Origin: UBA6623 sp965226435 | GTDB lineage: Bacteria > Acidobacteriota > Terriglobia > Bryobacterales > UBA6623 | NCBI GenBank assembly: GCA_965226435.1 | Contig: CBDDCY010000012.1 | Location: 372,001-436,000, forward strand | DNA length: 64,000 nt | Direction: 5' to 3' | Part shown: piece by piece, positions 37,709 through 46,623 of the stretch | Layout of the letters: each line of letters starts with the position of its first letter | Numbering within the stretch: the first letter of the stretch is position 1 | The notes under the pieces: generated by a model | What the model was told of the DNA's origin: nothing | The model's database searches: none | Seen by the model: only the letters and a program-made list of their open reading frames with translations | Program-made: the position numbers and the translations under genes

Positions 37709-38125
37709 TCAACCCCAGATAGCCCTTCGGTCGCTCTTGAGTTCGTCGTCAGCTCTGCGCCTGAGGCTTCGGTAGTCGGGATCTGCCTCATTATCGAACA
37801 GGGCACGGTCCAGGCCCTGAAGGCGTTCCAGTCGGGCCCGGTTGGCCTCGGCAAATCGCTTGAAGGCACGGGCCTCCCGTAGGCGAGTACGCCGCATAGC
37901 GGGCATATCGCAGGCCACTTCCGTTGCTGCCCATTGTCGGCACCACGCCGCAACGGTTTCACATCGCCTGACTAAAAAGCCGAGTTCGGCGATGGCAAGT
38001 TTAACGCTCCGGAATTCACCAAGATGGGCATGGAACTTTTGCCGCACTCTGCCGCATTCGCGATGACAACTTACCAAGGCGAAATAGCGATGTGGTCCAT
38101 ACCGCTTGACTCTGACGAAAGCCAT
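37709..38125 (-). CDS. Small hypothetical protein, basic, transposase-accessory-like N-terminus
   Basis: About 138 residues starting at ATG 38125 (MAFVRVKRYGPHRYFALVS). The N-terminal pattern (VRVKRYGPHRYF, RECGRVRQKFHAHLGEF) resembles the short beta-strand opening of some transposases of the IS1634 type and related small proteins, while the rest is Arg-rich and helical (LREARAFKRFAEANRARLERLQ). No full family is recognised. It could be an intact small gene or a fragment. It lies in a mosaic area beside mobile sequences. Confidence 0.45.
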   Translation of the reverse strand: MAFVRVKRYGPHRYFALVSCHRECGRVRQKFHAHLGEFRSVKLAIAELGFLVRRCETVAAWCRQWAATEVACDMPAMRRTRLREARAFKRFAEANRARLERLQGLDRALFDNEADPDYRSLRRRADDELKSDRRAIWG

Positions 38126-38827
38126 GCTGTGTAGTGCCCAATACGTGGCCGTAGTGACCAACGCGCAGGTCGCATCAACCCGGTTGAACTAGACGGGGAG
38201 TCTCAGCAAATCGCTTCGTATCAATAGGATACTCAGTTTCGGTGTCATCCTGGGGGAAAAGCCTCCAAACTGCGAAAATTCGTCTGCGTAGGACGCGTGG
38301 TCTAGGTGCGTTCACTTTCCAGAGATTCGCCCCGCCCCCTCCCCCAGATGATCAATTTGGGCCTGCGGGGGATAGACCCCTGCCACTTGGACCTTAGCTT
38401 TTGCTGGTCCATTTCAATGTCCAAAAGGATGAACGCTCAAATTTCTCCTGCTACTCCCGGACAGTGGCCCAAGCCGGTTTCGCGTAAGCTCCACTTCCTG
38501 GCTGATCAAGCGAACCAGAGAGAGGCTCGGCTGAGGTGGGGGTTACACCCCAGGGACCCCGTTGAAAGCAGAGCGCATCATCCAACTGTTTGACGCAAGC
38601 ACTTGATTTTCTTCACCCTTGTTTTTCCCGTGCGTCAAGCCGCCCAAGGGGACTCTCATAAGCAGCCCGGGGAACCCGAATACTGCAACTGAGGTTGATG
38701 CTCTTACTGCTCCAAGCGAGGGCAGGAGTTGATCCACTCGAAGGCGAGTTTCGACGAGCCTTGGATCAAGTTTTGGAACACTAATGGAACAAACTGGCGG
38801 GAGGGGAGCTGTAAGTTGTTGAAAACT
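38126..38827. other. Long stretch without a supported gene
   Basis: About 700 bases with stop codons in all frames and no recognisable domain. A short minus-strand frame near 38336-38416 (MDQQKLRSKWQGSIPRRP) has a coding-like look but is too small to place. GGGGTTACACCCC at about 38541 is a short palindrome. The stretch may contain decayed mobile-element sequence. Confidence 0.4.
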
Positions 38828-38903
38828 TGGTGGCCAGGGACGGAATTGAACCGCCGACGCCGGCCTTTTCAGGGCCGCGCTCTACCAACTGAGCTACCTG
38901 GCC
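38828..38903 (-). tRNA. tRNA-Phe (GAA)
   Basis: A full cloverleaf can be folded on the minus strand: acceptor GGCCAGG/CCTGGCC, D-arm GCTC-AGTTGGTA-GAGC, anticodon stem CGGCC/GGCCG with loop CTGAAAA (anticodon GAA), T-arm GGCGG-TTCAATT-CCGTC, discriminator A, and an encoded CCA end (38828-38830). Total length is 76 bases. An insertion sequence begins less than 100 bases upstream of it. Confidence 0.95.
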
Positions 38904-38987
38904 GAAGTTCCTCATTGTAGGGTCCGTCCCGGAAACTGTCAAACCTCAGTCTTGTCTCATGCAAGATGAGCCTGAACGAGGAGTTTG

Positions 38988-40510
38988 TTTCTCACACAAG
39001 ATGAGCCTGCAGGATCGGGGAGTGGGCATGCTGGGGATTGACTATCCAAGTGCAAAACGCCGGCAAGTTGAATCCGCAACAGATCCGGCAGTTTCTCCAC
39101 TCCAGCCAGGAGATTCGATTCAAAGGCAAAGGGCGGGCCGAGATTTACGCTTGGGTGGCGCGCACGCTTGGCCGGCACGGCTACAGCCGCCAGAACCGCG
39201 CCGACAAAGGGCTGCTGCGGCAGTATCTGGTCAAGATGACCGGACTGAGCCGGGCGCAAATCACGCGGCTGATCCAGCAGTACCGGCAGGGCGGAGAACT
39301 CCAACCCGCCCGCTACCGGCGGCATCGCTTTGCCCGCAAGTACACGCCCGCCGACGTCGAACTGCTGGCGGCGGTGGACGAGGCCCACGAAACCCTCAGC
39401 GGCCCGGCCACGCGCAAGATCCTCGAGCGGGAATACCAGCAGTACCAGCAGCGCGAATACGAGCGGTTGGCGGGGATCTCGGTGGCCCAGATCTATCGCC
39501 TGCGGCGGCGCAGTGCCTACCGCCGGCGGCGGCTGCATTTCACCAAGACCCGGCCCACAGCGGTGTCGATCGGCGAGCGGCGCCGGCCCGACCCGCAAGG
39601 CCGACCCGGCTTTCTGCGAGTGGATACGGTGCATCAAGGGGATCGCGATGGCGTCAAGGGCGTCTACCACATCAATGCCGTGGATGAAGTCACCCAGTGG
39701 CAAGTGGTCGGCGCCACAGCCGCGATCAGTGAAGCCTGGCTGGAGCCGTTGCTGAAAGCCATGATCGAGCAGTTTCCCTTTCGTATCCGCGGCTTCCATT
39801 CCGACAACGGCAGCGAGTTCCTCAATCGCACGGTGGAGAAGTTATTGAACAAGCTGCTGATCGAACAGACCAAGTCGCGTCCGCGGCACTCCAATGACAA
39901 CGGCTTGGTGGAATCGAAAAACGGCGCGGTGATCCGCAAACACATGGGATATACGCACATCGCGGCGCCGCACGCGGGGCGCATCCAGCGCTTCTACCAA
40001 CAGCACTTCAATCCCTATTTGAATTTCCACCGGCCCTGCGGACAGCCCGAGATCAAGACCGACGCCAAAGGCAAGCAGAAGCGGGTGTATCGCCACTACC
40101 AGACGCCTTGGGAATCTTTCGAGCAGTTGCCCGAGGCCGCCGGCTACCTCAAGCCAGGGCACACGCTTGAGGCTCTGGGCCGCATTGCCCAGGCGGAAAG
40201 CGACACTGCGGCGGCGCGCCGGATGCAGCGAGCCAAGCACAAGCTGTTTGCCAGTTTCCGGTCCGCGAACACGCCGTGCTGAACAGCAGGAAGAGGGCTG
40301 TGGAAATGGCGGGCGGTGGAAAACGAGGAAAACCAAAACCAGGTTTCCCTTCGTTTCCCACCGCCCTTGGAAATCGCTCCGCGATTCCCACATTCCCACA
40401 ACCCCGACGACGATTCTCCCCTTCCCAAATCAAAACCAAAAAACCAGAAAGGAGCCCCAGCTACTCAAAAAGCCCCAACCCCCGTCTTCAGGCTCATCCT
40501 TCGATGAGAA
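38988..40510 (+). mobile_element. Insertion sequence with rve-type transposase, about 1.5 kb
   Basis: The left end TTTCTCACACAAGATGAGCC (from 38988) matches in inverse the right end, whose minus-strand reading is TTTCTCATCGAAGGATGAGC (from 40510), with the block GATGAGCCTG identical. A further copy of the left end (TCTCATGCAAGATGAGCCTG, 38955-38974) stands 33 bases outside, so the exact left boundary is uncertain. One intact transposase gene fills the element. About 200 non-coding bases lie between its stop and the right end. It is next to tRNA-Phe. Confidence 0.75.
39038..40282 (+). CDS. Transposase with integrase core (rve) domain
   Basis: A 414-residue protein: an N-terminal helix-turn-helix region (about 45-85, with VKMTGLSRAQITRLIQQYR), a second DNA-binding-like segment, then an rve/RNase H-fold catalytic domain (about 185-330). 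DDE residues are visible in LRVDTVHQGD (first Asp), FHSDNGSEF (second Asp) and NGLVESKNG (Glu). It resembles the IS481/IS3-like superfamily or unclassified integrase-core elements rather than IS630. The frame is intact and lies between matching terminal repeats, so the element may still be active. The longer frame in another phase starting at 38959 is a shadow. Confidence 0.85.
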   Translation: MTIQVQNAGKLNPQQIRQFLHSSQEIRFKGKGRAEIYAWVARTLGRHGYSRQNRADKGLLRQYLVKMTGLSRAQITRLIQQYRQGGELQPARYRRHRFARKYTPADVELLAAVDEAHETLSGPATRKILEREYQQYQQREYERLAGISVAQIYRLRRRSAYRRRRLHFTKTRPTAVSIGERRRPDPQGRPGFLRVDTVHQGDRDGVKGVYHINAVDEVTQWQVVGATAAISEAWLEPLLKAMIEQFPFRIRGFHSDNGSEFLNRTVEKLLNKLLIEQTKSRPRHSNDNGLVESKNGAVIRKHMGYTHIAAPHAGRIQRFYQQHFNPYLNFHRPCGQPEIKTDAKGKQKRVYRHYQTPWESFEQLPEAAGYLKPGHTLEALGRIAQAESDTAAARRMQRAKHKLFASFRSANTPC

Positions 40511-40610
40511 AATGCTACCTCCGAACTCCCCTTCCCATACCGCATAAGCGGTCTGCCGCAAGGGCCCGGCCCGCGACATGTGAGCCGCGCGTCGAGGCCG
40601 ACCCACTCCC

Positions 40611-41732
40611 CTATATCGCCCCGCAAATTTCCTCGTAGTAGGCCTCGTATTGCGGGATGATCCGAGACGCCGAATAGCGCGTTTCGGCGGAGCGCCGGGC
40701 CGCTTCTCCAAACGCACGCTCCCTTTCCTCGTCCCCAAAAAGCGAAAGAGCCGATCGGGCCATCGCTCCCACATCCCCGACAGGAACAAGAAAACCGTTG
40801 CTCCCCGGATCAATGACCTCCGGCAGGCCTCCGACATCCGACGCGATCGTCGGCACGCCGCACGCGGCGGCTTCGAGCGCCGCCAAACCGAAACCCTCCA
40901 TCTTACTGGGCAGCAGCGACAAGTCGGCGATTGCCATCAACGGCGCGACCGACAGCTGCTTGCCGACGAAAATCGCTCGCTCTTCCACGCCCAACTCCCG
41001 AGCCAACGCCTGTGCCGGGCCGCGATCCGGTCCGTCGCCGACCATCAACAGCCGGCTCGGCGTTTCGCGATTCACCTCGGCCAAGACCCGAACGCAATCA
41101 AGAATTCGCTTGACCGGACGAAAGTTCGACACATGAATCAGCAGCTTTTCGTCTGGCGCCGCGTAGCGCGCTCGCAGCTCGGTATCGCGGCCGGGGCGAT
41201 AGATTTCGCAATTGACGAAATTCGGGATCACCCGAATCTCTTTGTCCGTCGAAAAAACCCGCCGCGTTTCCGCGCGCAGATATTCGCTTATGGTCGTCAC
41301 TCCCGGACTCTGCTCGATCGACAATTTCGTGATTGGCAGGAACGAGGGGTCCGAGCCGACCAGCGTAACGTCGGTCCCATGGAGCGTTGTGACGAAAGGA
41401 ATCTTGCCGTCTAGAATGCGACTTGCCAACCAGGCGCTGATCGAGTGCGGAATCGCATAGTGGACGTGCAGCAAGTCGAGCTTTTCCGTCTCCGCGGTTT
41501 CCGCCATCCGTGACGCCAAGGCCAGGCTGTAGGGCGGGTATTGGAACAGAGGGTAGTCGCTGACCTCGACCTCGTGATAGTGAATCCGCGGCAAGTCGCC
41601 CGTCAGGCGAATCGGATTGGCGTAGGTGATGAAGTGAACTTCATGGCCCCGCGACGAAAGCTCCATCCCCAACTCAGTCGCGACAATGCCGCTGCCGCCG
41701 TAGGTCGGGTAACACGTAATGCCGATTCTCAA
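40611..41732 (-). CDS. bshA: N-acetyl-alpha-D-glucosaminyl L-malate synthase (BshA)
   Basis: A 373-residue GT4-family glycosyltransferase that joins UDP-GlcNAc and L-malate, the first step of bacillithiol synthesis. Highly characteristic segments are GITCYPTYGGSGIVATELG at the N-terminus, HVHYAIPHSISAWLA, VTTLHGTDVTLVGSDPSF, VIPNFVNCEIYRP, HVSNFRPVKR, and the donor-binding PSKMEGFGLAALEAAACGVP. Length and motifs match BshA closely. It is head to head with the bacillithiol-disulfide-reductase gene, 115 bases apart, supporting a shared thiol-redox role. The other bsh genes are not in this window. Confidence 0.92.
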   Translation of the reverse strand: MRIGITCYPTYGGSGIVATELGMELSSRGHEVHFITYANPIRLTGDLPRIHYHEVEVSDYPLFQYPPYSLALASRMAETAETEKLDLLHVHYAIPHSISAWLASRILDGKIPFVTTLHGTDVTLVGSDPSFLPITKLSIEQSPGVTTISEYLRAETRRVFSTDKEIRVIPNFVNCEIYRPGRDTELRARYAAPDEKLLIHVSNFRPVKRILDCVRVLAEVNRETPSRLLMVGDGPDRGPAQALARELGVEERAIFVGKQLSVAPLMAIADLSLLPSKMEGFGLAALEAAACGVPTIASDVGGLPEVIDPGSNGFLVPVGDVGAMARSALSLFGDEERERAFGEAARRSAETRYSASRIIPQYEAYYEEICGAI

Positions 41733-41847
41733 TCTCTTTTTCTCCGCGCGGGCCGCCTTGTGCCGAAAACCGCGTCATCAGCAAGCGCGCCGCCGCCCGC
41801 ATACTCCCAAGATACAATGAAACTCTCGCTCGACACGCCGTCCGCTC

Positions 41848-42876
41848 ATGGCCGATACCTCTTCGCCGCCGCCCGCCGTTCCCGTCGACACAGCCATCGT
41901 CGGCGCGGGGCCGACGGGGCTTTCCTGCGCCATCGAAATCACCAAACGCAACCGATCGGTCGTTGTGTTCGATAAAGGTTGTCTGGTCAACTCGCTCTAC
42001 AACTACCCCACGAACCTTACCTTCTTTACGACCCCGGAGCTGCTCGAAATCGGGGACTTGCCCATGACCGCCGTCCGCGAAAAGCCGACCCGCGGCGAGG
42101 CGCTGAAATACTATCGTCGCGCCGCCGAGCATTATGCCTTGCCGGTTCGGCAATATGAACAAGTCACCGCGATTGCGGGCGGCGACGGCGACTTTCAGGT
42201 TCGTACCGTCGACCGCCGAGGTCGCGAGGCCCGCCGACAGGCTCGTAAAGTCATCATCGCCACAGGGTACTACGACCTGCCGGTGAAGATGAACGTGCCG
42301 GGTGAGGATCTCGACAAGGTGCTGCACTACTATCGCGAACCGCACCCATTTTACGACTGCGATGTGGCCGTGATCGGGGCCAAGAACTCAGCGGCGATCA
42401 CCGCCCTAGAGCTCTATCGCTGCGGCGCGCGGGTAACCTTGATTCACCGCGGCAAAAAGCTAAGCGACAAAATCAAGTACTGGATTCTGCCCGACATCGA
42501 AAACCGACTCAAGAACAAGGAAATCGCCCACTACCCGGAATCCGAAGTGGAGTGCATCACCGAGGACGCGATTCGAATCCGTACGCCCCAGGGCGAAGAA
42601 TCCTTGCCCAACGATTTCGTCCTGGCCATGACCGGATATAGTCCCGACATCGAATTCTTGCGTCGAACCGGCATTGTCTTCGACTCCGAGACGCAGCGAC
42701 CCCGCACGAACCCGGAAACGCTCGAAAGCGACCGGCCCGGCATCTATCTCGCCGGCGTCATCGTCGCCGGCATGCACACCAACGAGATCTTCATTGAAAA
42801 CGGCCGCTTTCACGGCGGTCAAATTGCTCGCGACATCGACGCTAAACTAGACGTCCCGGCTTCCGGCTCACGCTAG
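41848..42876 (+). CDS. ypdA: Bacillithiol disulfide reductase (YpdA/Bdr)
   Basis: A 342-residue FAD/NADPH flavoprotein of the YpdA type. The FAD motif AIVGAGPTGLSCAIE lies at about 16-30, followed by the family signature NYPTNLTFFTTPELLEIGD, a pyridine-nucleotide motif VAVIGAKNSAAITALEL (about 170-186) and the C-terminal ATG-like AGVIVAGMHTNEIFIENGR. A Cys early in the protein (KGCLVNS) corresponds to the YpdA active-site Cys. It probably reduces bacillithiol disulfide with NADPH in the cytoplasm. It is divergent from bshA with a 115-base shared upstream region. Confidence 0.92.
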   Translation: MADTSSPPPAVPVDTAIVGAGPTGLSCAIEITKRNRSVVVFDKGCLVNSLYNYPTNLTFFTTPELLEIGDLPMTAVREKPTRGEALKYYRRAAEHYALPVRQYEQVTAIAGGDGDFQVRTVDRRGREARRQARKVIIATGYYDLPVKMNVPGEDLDKVLHYYREPHPFYDCDVAVIGAKNSAAITALELYRCGARVTLIHRGKKLSDKIKYWILPDIENRLKNKEIAHYPESEVECITEDAIRIRTPQGEESLPNDFVLAMTGYSPDIEFLRRTGIVFDSETQRPRTNPETLESDRPGIYLAGVIVAGMHTNEIFIENGRFHGGQIARDIDAKLDVPASGSR

Positions 42877-43092
42877 AATCCCTCCTCGGCGCGCATCCGG
42901 CCCGATCCGTCGTCCTAAGCACCTTAGCCGCCCATCCCCGCATTTTGTTTAGAAGCTGCAGGAAATATGGCCGTCGTACTAAGCCATTGCACTGATATGT
43001 GACTTTCCGAACCCGCGCTTATTATTTTAGGAGGGTCTTCCGCGAAACTCGCGGCGGAACCAGAGCGTCCCGGGGGCGTACCCGGAGGAAGT

Positions 43093-43965
43093 ATGCAGTG
43101 TAGATCCTGCCGTAACACAACAGAGAGCGTCGATAAATTCTGCAATGGCTGCGGCCATGCGGTGGCGGTCATCGACAGAAGGGGCAAGGCCAAGAACTTC
43201 CTTTGCCTTCGCCGTGGAACGACCCTGAAAGGGAAGAAGACCTTCTGCATTGCTTGCGGCGACAGGACGAAGAGAAAAGACCCCGAAGCCACCTTTTTCA
43301 AACGTCTCGCGCGGGCCGCGGCGTCTCCGCGTGTTCAAACGACCGTGGCCGTCACTCTGGTCATTCTCGTCGTCACTCCGCTCCTCTATCGTTTCCTTGT
43401 TGAGGGATGGCGGCCGGCGGTGCCGGTCGATACGGTCGTCTCCTCGGCTTACTTGATTCACACGGTCGCGGGTCCGGGCGACCGGGTTGACGGCAATGGG
43501 TTGAAGCGCCTGAATGGCGTAGCGGTCGATCCGGACGGCACCCTCTTCTTCGTTGATATGGCCGGAGACCGAGTCCTTCGCATCGACGCTAACGGTGAAG
43601 TGCGGCCTTCGGTCGGCACCGGTGAGAAGGGCTTTGACGGCGACGGGGGCCCTGCCTACGCGGCGCGCCTGAGCCGGCCGACGGGAATCGCCTTCGATTC
43701 CTTCGGCTATCTCTATGTCGCGGACAGTGGAAATCACCGCATCCGCCGGGTGGACCCTGACGGCGTCATTAAGACCATCGCCGGCAGTGGCCCGACCGGG
43801 AGCGGAAACGGAAGCTTCGAGGGCGACGGAGCGATCGCGACGCTGGCCCGGCTCGATTCCCCAAGCAGCGTCCACATCGACGCGCTCGGCAACATCTTTT
43901 TCACCGACACCGGCAACGGTAGGCTTCGGCGCTTGGCGCCCCTTCGGCGCAACAAGATCAATTAG
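43093..43965 (+). CDS. Zinc-ribbon, membrane-anchored NHL-repeat protein
   Basis: A 290-residue protein with an unusual order: an N-terminal zinc ribbon (CRSCRNTTESVDKFCNGCG), a second partial one (FLCLRRG ... FCIACG), a membrane segment (about 80-98, TVAVTLVILVVTPLLYRFL), then outside-facing NHL propeller repeats (about 115-285, for example LNGVAVDPDGTLFFVDMAGD and PTGIAFDSFGYLYVADSGNH). Only about four blades are visible, fewer than the six usual for a closed propeller, so it may be shortened at the 3' end or assemble with a partner. The ribosome site CGGAGGAA precedes ATG 43093. Function unknown; a sensor linking cytoplasmic and periplasmic sides is one possibility. Confidence 0.7.
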   Translation: MQCRSCRNTTESVDKFCNGCGHAVAVIDRRGKAKNFLCLRRGTTLKGKKTFCIACGDRTKRKDPEATFFKRLARAAASPRVQTTVAVTLVILVVTPLLYRFLVEGWRPAVPVDTVVSSAYLIHTVAGPGDRVDGNGLKRLNGVAVDPDGTLFFVDMAGDRVLRIDANGEVRPSVGTGEKGFDGDGGPAYAARLSRPTGIAFDSFGYLYVADSGNHRIRRVDPDGVIKTIAGSGPTGSGNGSFEGDGAIATLARLDSPSSVHIDALGNIFFTDTGNGRLRRLAPLRRNKIN

Positions 43966-44293
43966 GCGAAGCCCCCGACCGTGGCCGCAAGCGCGGCCCA
44001 CGGTAACCACCGGGCGCCGGGGGGCGTCCATCCCCTAGTAGTCCGCCCTGGATGCCCCTTGGGTGACGGTGTGCTTTTGTGGATGCAAGCGCTCAGCCGC
44101 CCTGAGGGTCGGTAGTGCCTTAACCGCTTGCCCGCTCCAATCGGTCGATCTTGAGTTGGACGGTTCTTTGATCCCGAGGAATGCGCCGACCCATGGCAAA
44201 TCTGTTGATATTGGCTGGTCGGAATCAACGACGGTTCGGTCAGACGGGACTTCGCGCTTCCAATGCAGTACAGTTTGAAGAAGCGTTTCGACC
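43966..44293. other. No gene seen
   Basis: A 328-base stretch between the NHL gene and the OmpA-like gene. No coherent frame, RNA or repeat is recognised. It should contain the promoter for the downstream envelope cluster. Confidence 0.4.
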
Positions 44294-45160
44294 ATGAGTG
44301 ACGACGTCAAATCCGCCTTGCCCGCGCCGGACCACCGCGGCCTGTGGGTTGGGTTCTCGCTGCTGGCGGTGCTGCTTGTCGGGTTGCTCGTGTTGGTGTG
44401 GAACATGTGGAGTCGCGGCGTCGAACTCGAAGACCGCCTTCGCACGGCCGAGATAGAGCGCCAGTCCCTCGATCAAAAGCTCGGCGCGTTACGTTCGCAA
44501 TCCGACGGCATGCGCGCCGCCGCGGACTCCGCCGAAATGCGCGCCGCGCATGCCGAGGTCAAAGTCGAACGCCTCGACGAAGCCCGCAAGCGCGCCGAGT
44601 TGGAGCGCGAGTTGGTGCGGGAAACCGCCGAGCGTTACCGCGGCGAATCGGAACAGGCCCGACGTGACGCCGACCGCGCCCGCGTCGAAACCGCGCGAAT
44701 CCGCCGGCAACGCGAGGCCGAGCTCGACCGCATGCAGCAAGCCCTGAGCCGCATTGTCGAAACCGAACGAACGCCGATGGGCATGGTCATGAATCTAGGG
44801 GAAGATTCCTTTCTCTTCGATTTCGACAAGAGTGCGATTCGACCCGAAAACCGCGAGATCCTAAGCCGGATCGCGGGCGTATTGTTGGCATCTCACGGAT
44901 ACCAGCTCTATATTTACGGCCACACCGATGACGTCGGCGCGGCCGATTACAACCGCGAACTGTCGGACCGCCGGGCTCGCGCGGTCCGCAACTACCTGGT
45001 GCACGCCGGCGTTCCCGACGCCGTCGTCGAAGCCAAGGGTTTCGGGGAAAGCAGCCCCTCCACCCAAGGCCGTTCCGCCTCCGCCCGCCAAAGAAACCGC
45101 CGGGTGGAAATCGGAGTCATCGATACCGTGGTCCATTACACCGGAGCGGTGAAGGAGTGA
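44294..45160 (+). CDS. OmpA-family protein with membrane anchor and coiled coil
   Basis: A 288-residue protein: one N-terminal membrane segment (about 17-37, GLWVGFSLLAVLLVGLLVLV), a long charged coiled coil (about 45-150, rich in Arg/Glu/Ala heptads), and a C-terminal OmpA/MotB-like peptidoglycan-binding domain (about 165-275) with FDFDKSAIRPENREIL, IYGHTDDVGAADYNRELSDRRA and QRNRRVEI. The conserved Asp and Arg for binding diaminopimelate are in place. It probably ties the inner membrane to the cell wall. A bactofilin gene follows about 175 bases downstream on the same strand. Confidence 0.85.
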   Translation: MSDDVKSALPAPDHRGLWVGFSLLAVLLVGLLVLVWNMWSRGVELEDRLRTAEIERQSLDQKLGALRSQSDGMRAAADSAEMRAAHAEVKVERLDEARKRAELERELVRETAERYRGESEQARRDADRARVETARIRRQREAELDRMQQALSRIVETERTPMGMVMNLGEDSFLFDFDKSAIRPENREILSRIAGVLLASHGYQLYIYGHTDDVGAADYNRELSDRRARAVRNYLVHAGVPDAVVEAKGFGESSPSTQGRSASARQRNRRVEIGVIDTVVHYTGAVKE

Positions 45161-45336
45161 TCCCGGACAGCGGCTTCCCGTGTGTTGTCGGCCGCCTCGG
45201 GTCGAGGCTTCCGTCTAACATCGAACCGCTTGATCGCCGTTTTCTCACTCGACGTTCCGACGAATACAAACGTCTTTCGGCCGGCCGGGTAAACGGTGTA
45301 CTATAAAGAGGTTTCATCACTCGGAAAGGATTTGTC

Positions 45337-45918
45337 ATGTGGGGTAAAAAGGACGATATGATGCCGTCCGCCGGTTCCGCTCCCGTTGGTTCACCCGATG
45401 CGGCTCTGCCCGCGCCGACACGATCGCCGGGAGGCGCATCACCCGCCTCCTCTGGCGGAGCGACCTTGGATCGGGGCCGTAACACGGCTCAAATCGGCAA
45501 GTCGCTCAAGCTCAAGGGCGAGATCAGCGGCAACGAGGACCTCTACATTGACGGCGAGATCGAAGGCACCGTGGAGCTCGAACAGAACAACCTAACCGTC
45601 GGCCCCAACGGCAAGGTCCACGCCGACGTAACGGCGCGTTCGATCACTATCCTCGGCCGCGTGCAAGGTAATGTGCGTGCCGGCGAACGCATCGAAATTC
45701 GCAAGACCGGTTCGCTCGAAGGCGACTTGGTCACGGCGCGAATCGTGATCGAGGACGGAGCGGTTTTTCGCGGCAGCATTGACATTATCAAAGCGGGCGG
45801 GGCGCAACCGGCATCACGAACACCGGCCGCGCCCGCGCCGCGGCCGCAACCTGGCGCGACCGCCAAGCCCGCGCCCCGGATCACCGCGGCAGGGACCGGG
45901 CCGGGTGGCGGCAGTTAG
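45337..45918 (+). CDS. Bactofilin (polymer-forming cytoskeletal protein)
   Basis: A 193-residue protein with the DUF583/bactofilin beta-helix core (about 50-160): QIGKSLKLKGEISGNEDLYIDGEIEGTV-type repeats followed by VTARSITILGRVQGNV and GSLEGDLVTARIVIEDGAVFRGSID. Pro/Ala-rich, disordered tails lie on both sides, as is typical. It forms nucleotide-free filaments at the membrane and often positions cell-wall enzymes. It is in the same direction as an OmpA-like gene and ahead of a methyltransferase gene. A clear purine-rich ribosome site (GGAAAGG) precedes the ATG. Confidence 0.9.
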   Translation: MWGKKDDMMPSAGSAPVGSPDAALPAPTRSPGGASPASSGGATLDRGRNTAQIGKSLKLKGEISGNEDLYIDGEIEGTVELEQNNLTVGPNGKVHADVTARSITILGRVQGNVRAGERIEIRKTGSLEGDLVTARIVIEDGAVFRGSIDIIKAGGAQPASRTPAAPAPRPQPGATAKPAPRITAAGTGPGGGS

Positions 45919-46014
45919 TTCGATCGGCGTGCCACGTCGTCGGGTTCGAGATGGATGAGGTCCCCGAAGCCTCGGAATCGATTTCTTCCTACCACCAAAC
46001 TTACGGAGTAGCGC

Positions 46015-46611
46015 TTGCAAAACGGGCAGCCCGAACTTTACCGGAGAAAGAGCAACGGACTAGGCCATTTCTTTGGCGGCGCCGCGAGCCGATCCTACGG
46101 CGCCGTTCTTGACCTCGGCGGTCTAAGCCAGGAAAACGTGAACTTTCTGGGCGAATTGGGATGCAAGATCCACGCCCTGGATCTGCTCTCCGATTTCGAT
46201 CAGTTCAAGCGACGTTTGCCGGGCGGTGAATTCGACGCGGCGGCCGCGGAGCAGTTCGTCGAACGTCACCTGCGGTTCGACGCCGAGCAATTCGACGCCA
46301 TCTTGGCGTGGGACAGTCTCGAGTATTTCGACACCGAACTCCTCGCCGTCGTCGTCCCTTGGCTGGGCCGTATTTTGAACCCGGGTGGAGGCTTGTTAAC
46401 GTTCTTCCACACCCAGAGTCAGGGCGAAGTCGTGCCCGTTTATCGTTACCTGATTGAAAACACCCATGTTCTCAATCTGCGGGTACGCCGTGAGCGTACT
46501 TTGCCGCGTACTTTCAGCAACCGCAACCTTGAGCGCTTGTTCAGCGATTTTCGTTCCGTCAAGTTCTTCCTGACGCGCGACAATCTTCGCGAAGTCATTG
46601 CCGTGCGCTAG
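46015..46611 (+). CDS. SAM-dependent methyltransferase-like protein
   Basis: A 198-residue protein with a class I methyltransferase outline: motif I-like VLDLGGLSQENVNFLGELGC, an acidic second strand (HALDLL), and AILAWDSLEYFDTELL plus LGRILNPGGGLLTFFH (motifs IV and V as in Methyltransf_11). Motif I reads DLGGLS rather than DxGxGxG, so SAM binding is likely but not certain. It starts at TTG 46015 with CGGAG upstream. A TPR protein gene begins 12 bases after its stop, implying co-transcription. Substrate unknown. Confidence 0.7.
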   Translation: MQNGQPELYRRKSNGLGHFFGGAASRSYGAVLDLGGLSQENVNFLGELGCKIHALDLLSDFDQFKRRLPGGEFDAAAAEQFVERHLRFDAEQFDAILAWDSLEYFDTELLAVVVPWLGRILNPGGGLLTFFHTQSQGEVVPVYRYLIENTHVLNLRVRRERTLPRTFSNRNLERLFSDFRSVKFFLTRDNLREVIAVR

Positions 46612-46623
46612 CGCTAGTCGATC

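Noticed and set aside
38336..38440. Small minus-strand gene near 38.4 kb (MDQQKLRSKWQ...)
   Set aside because: It is only about 36 residues, with no ribosome site or recognised family, so evidence was too weak for a gene call.
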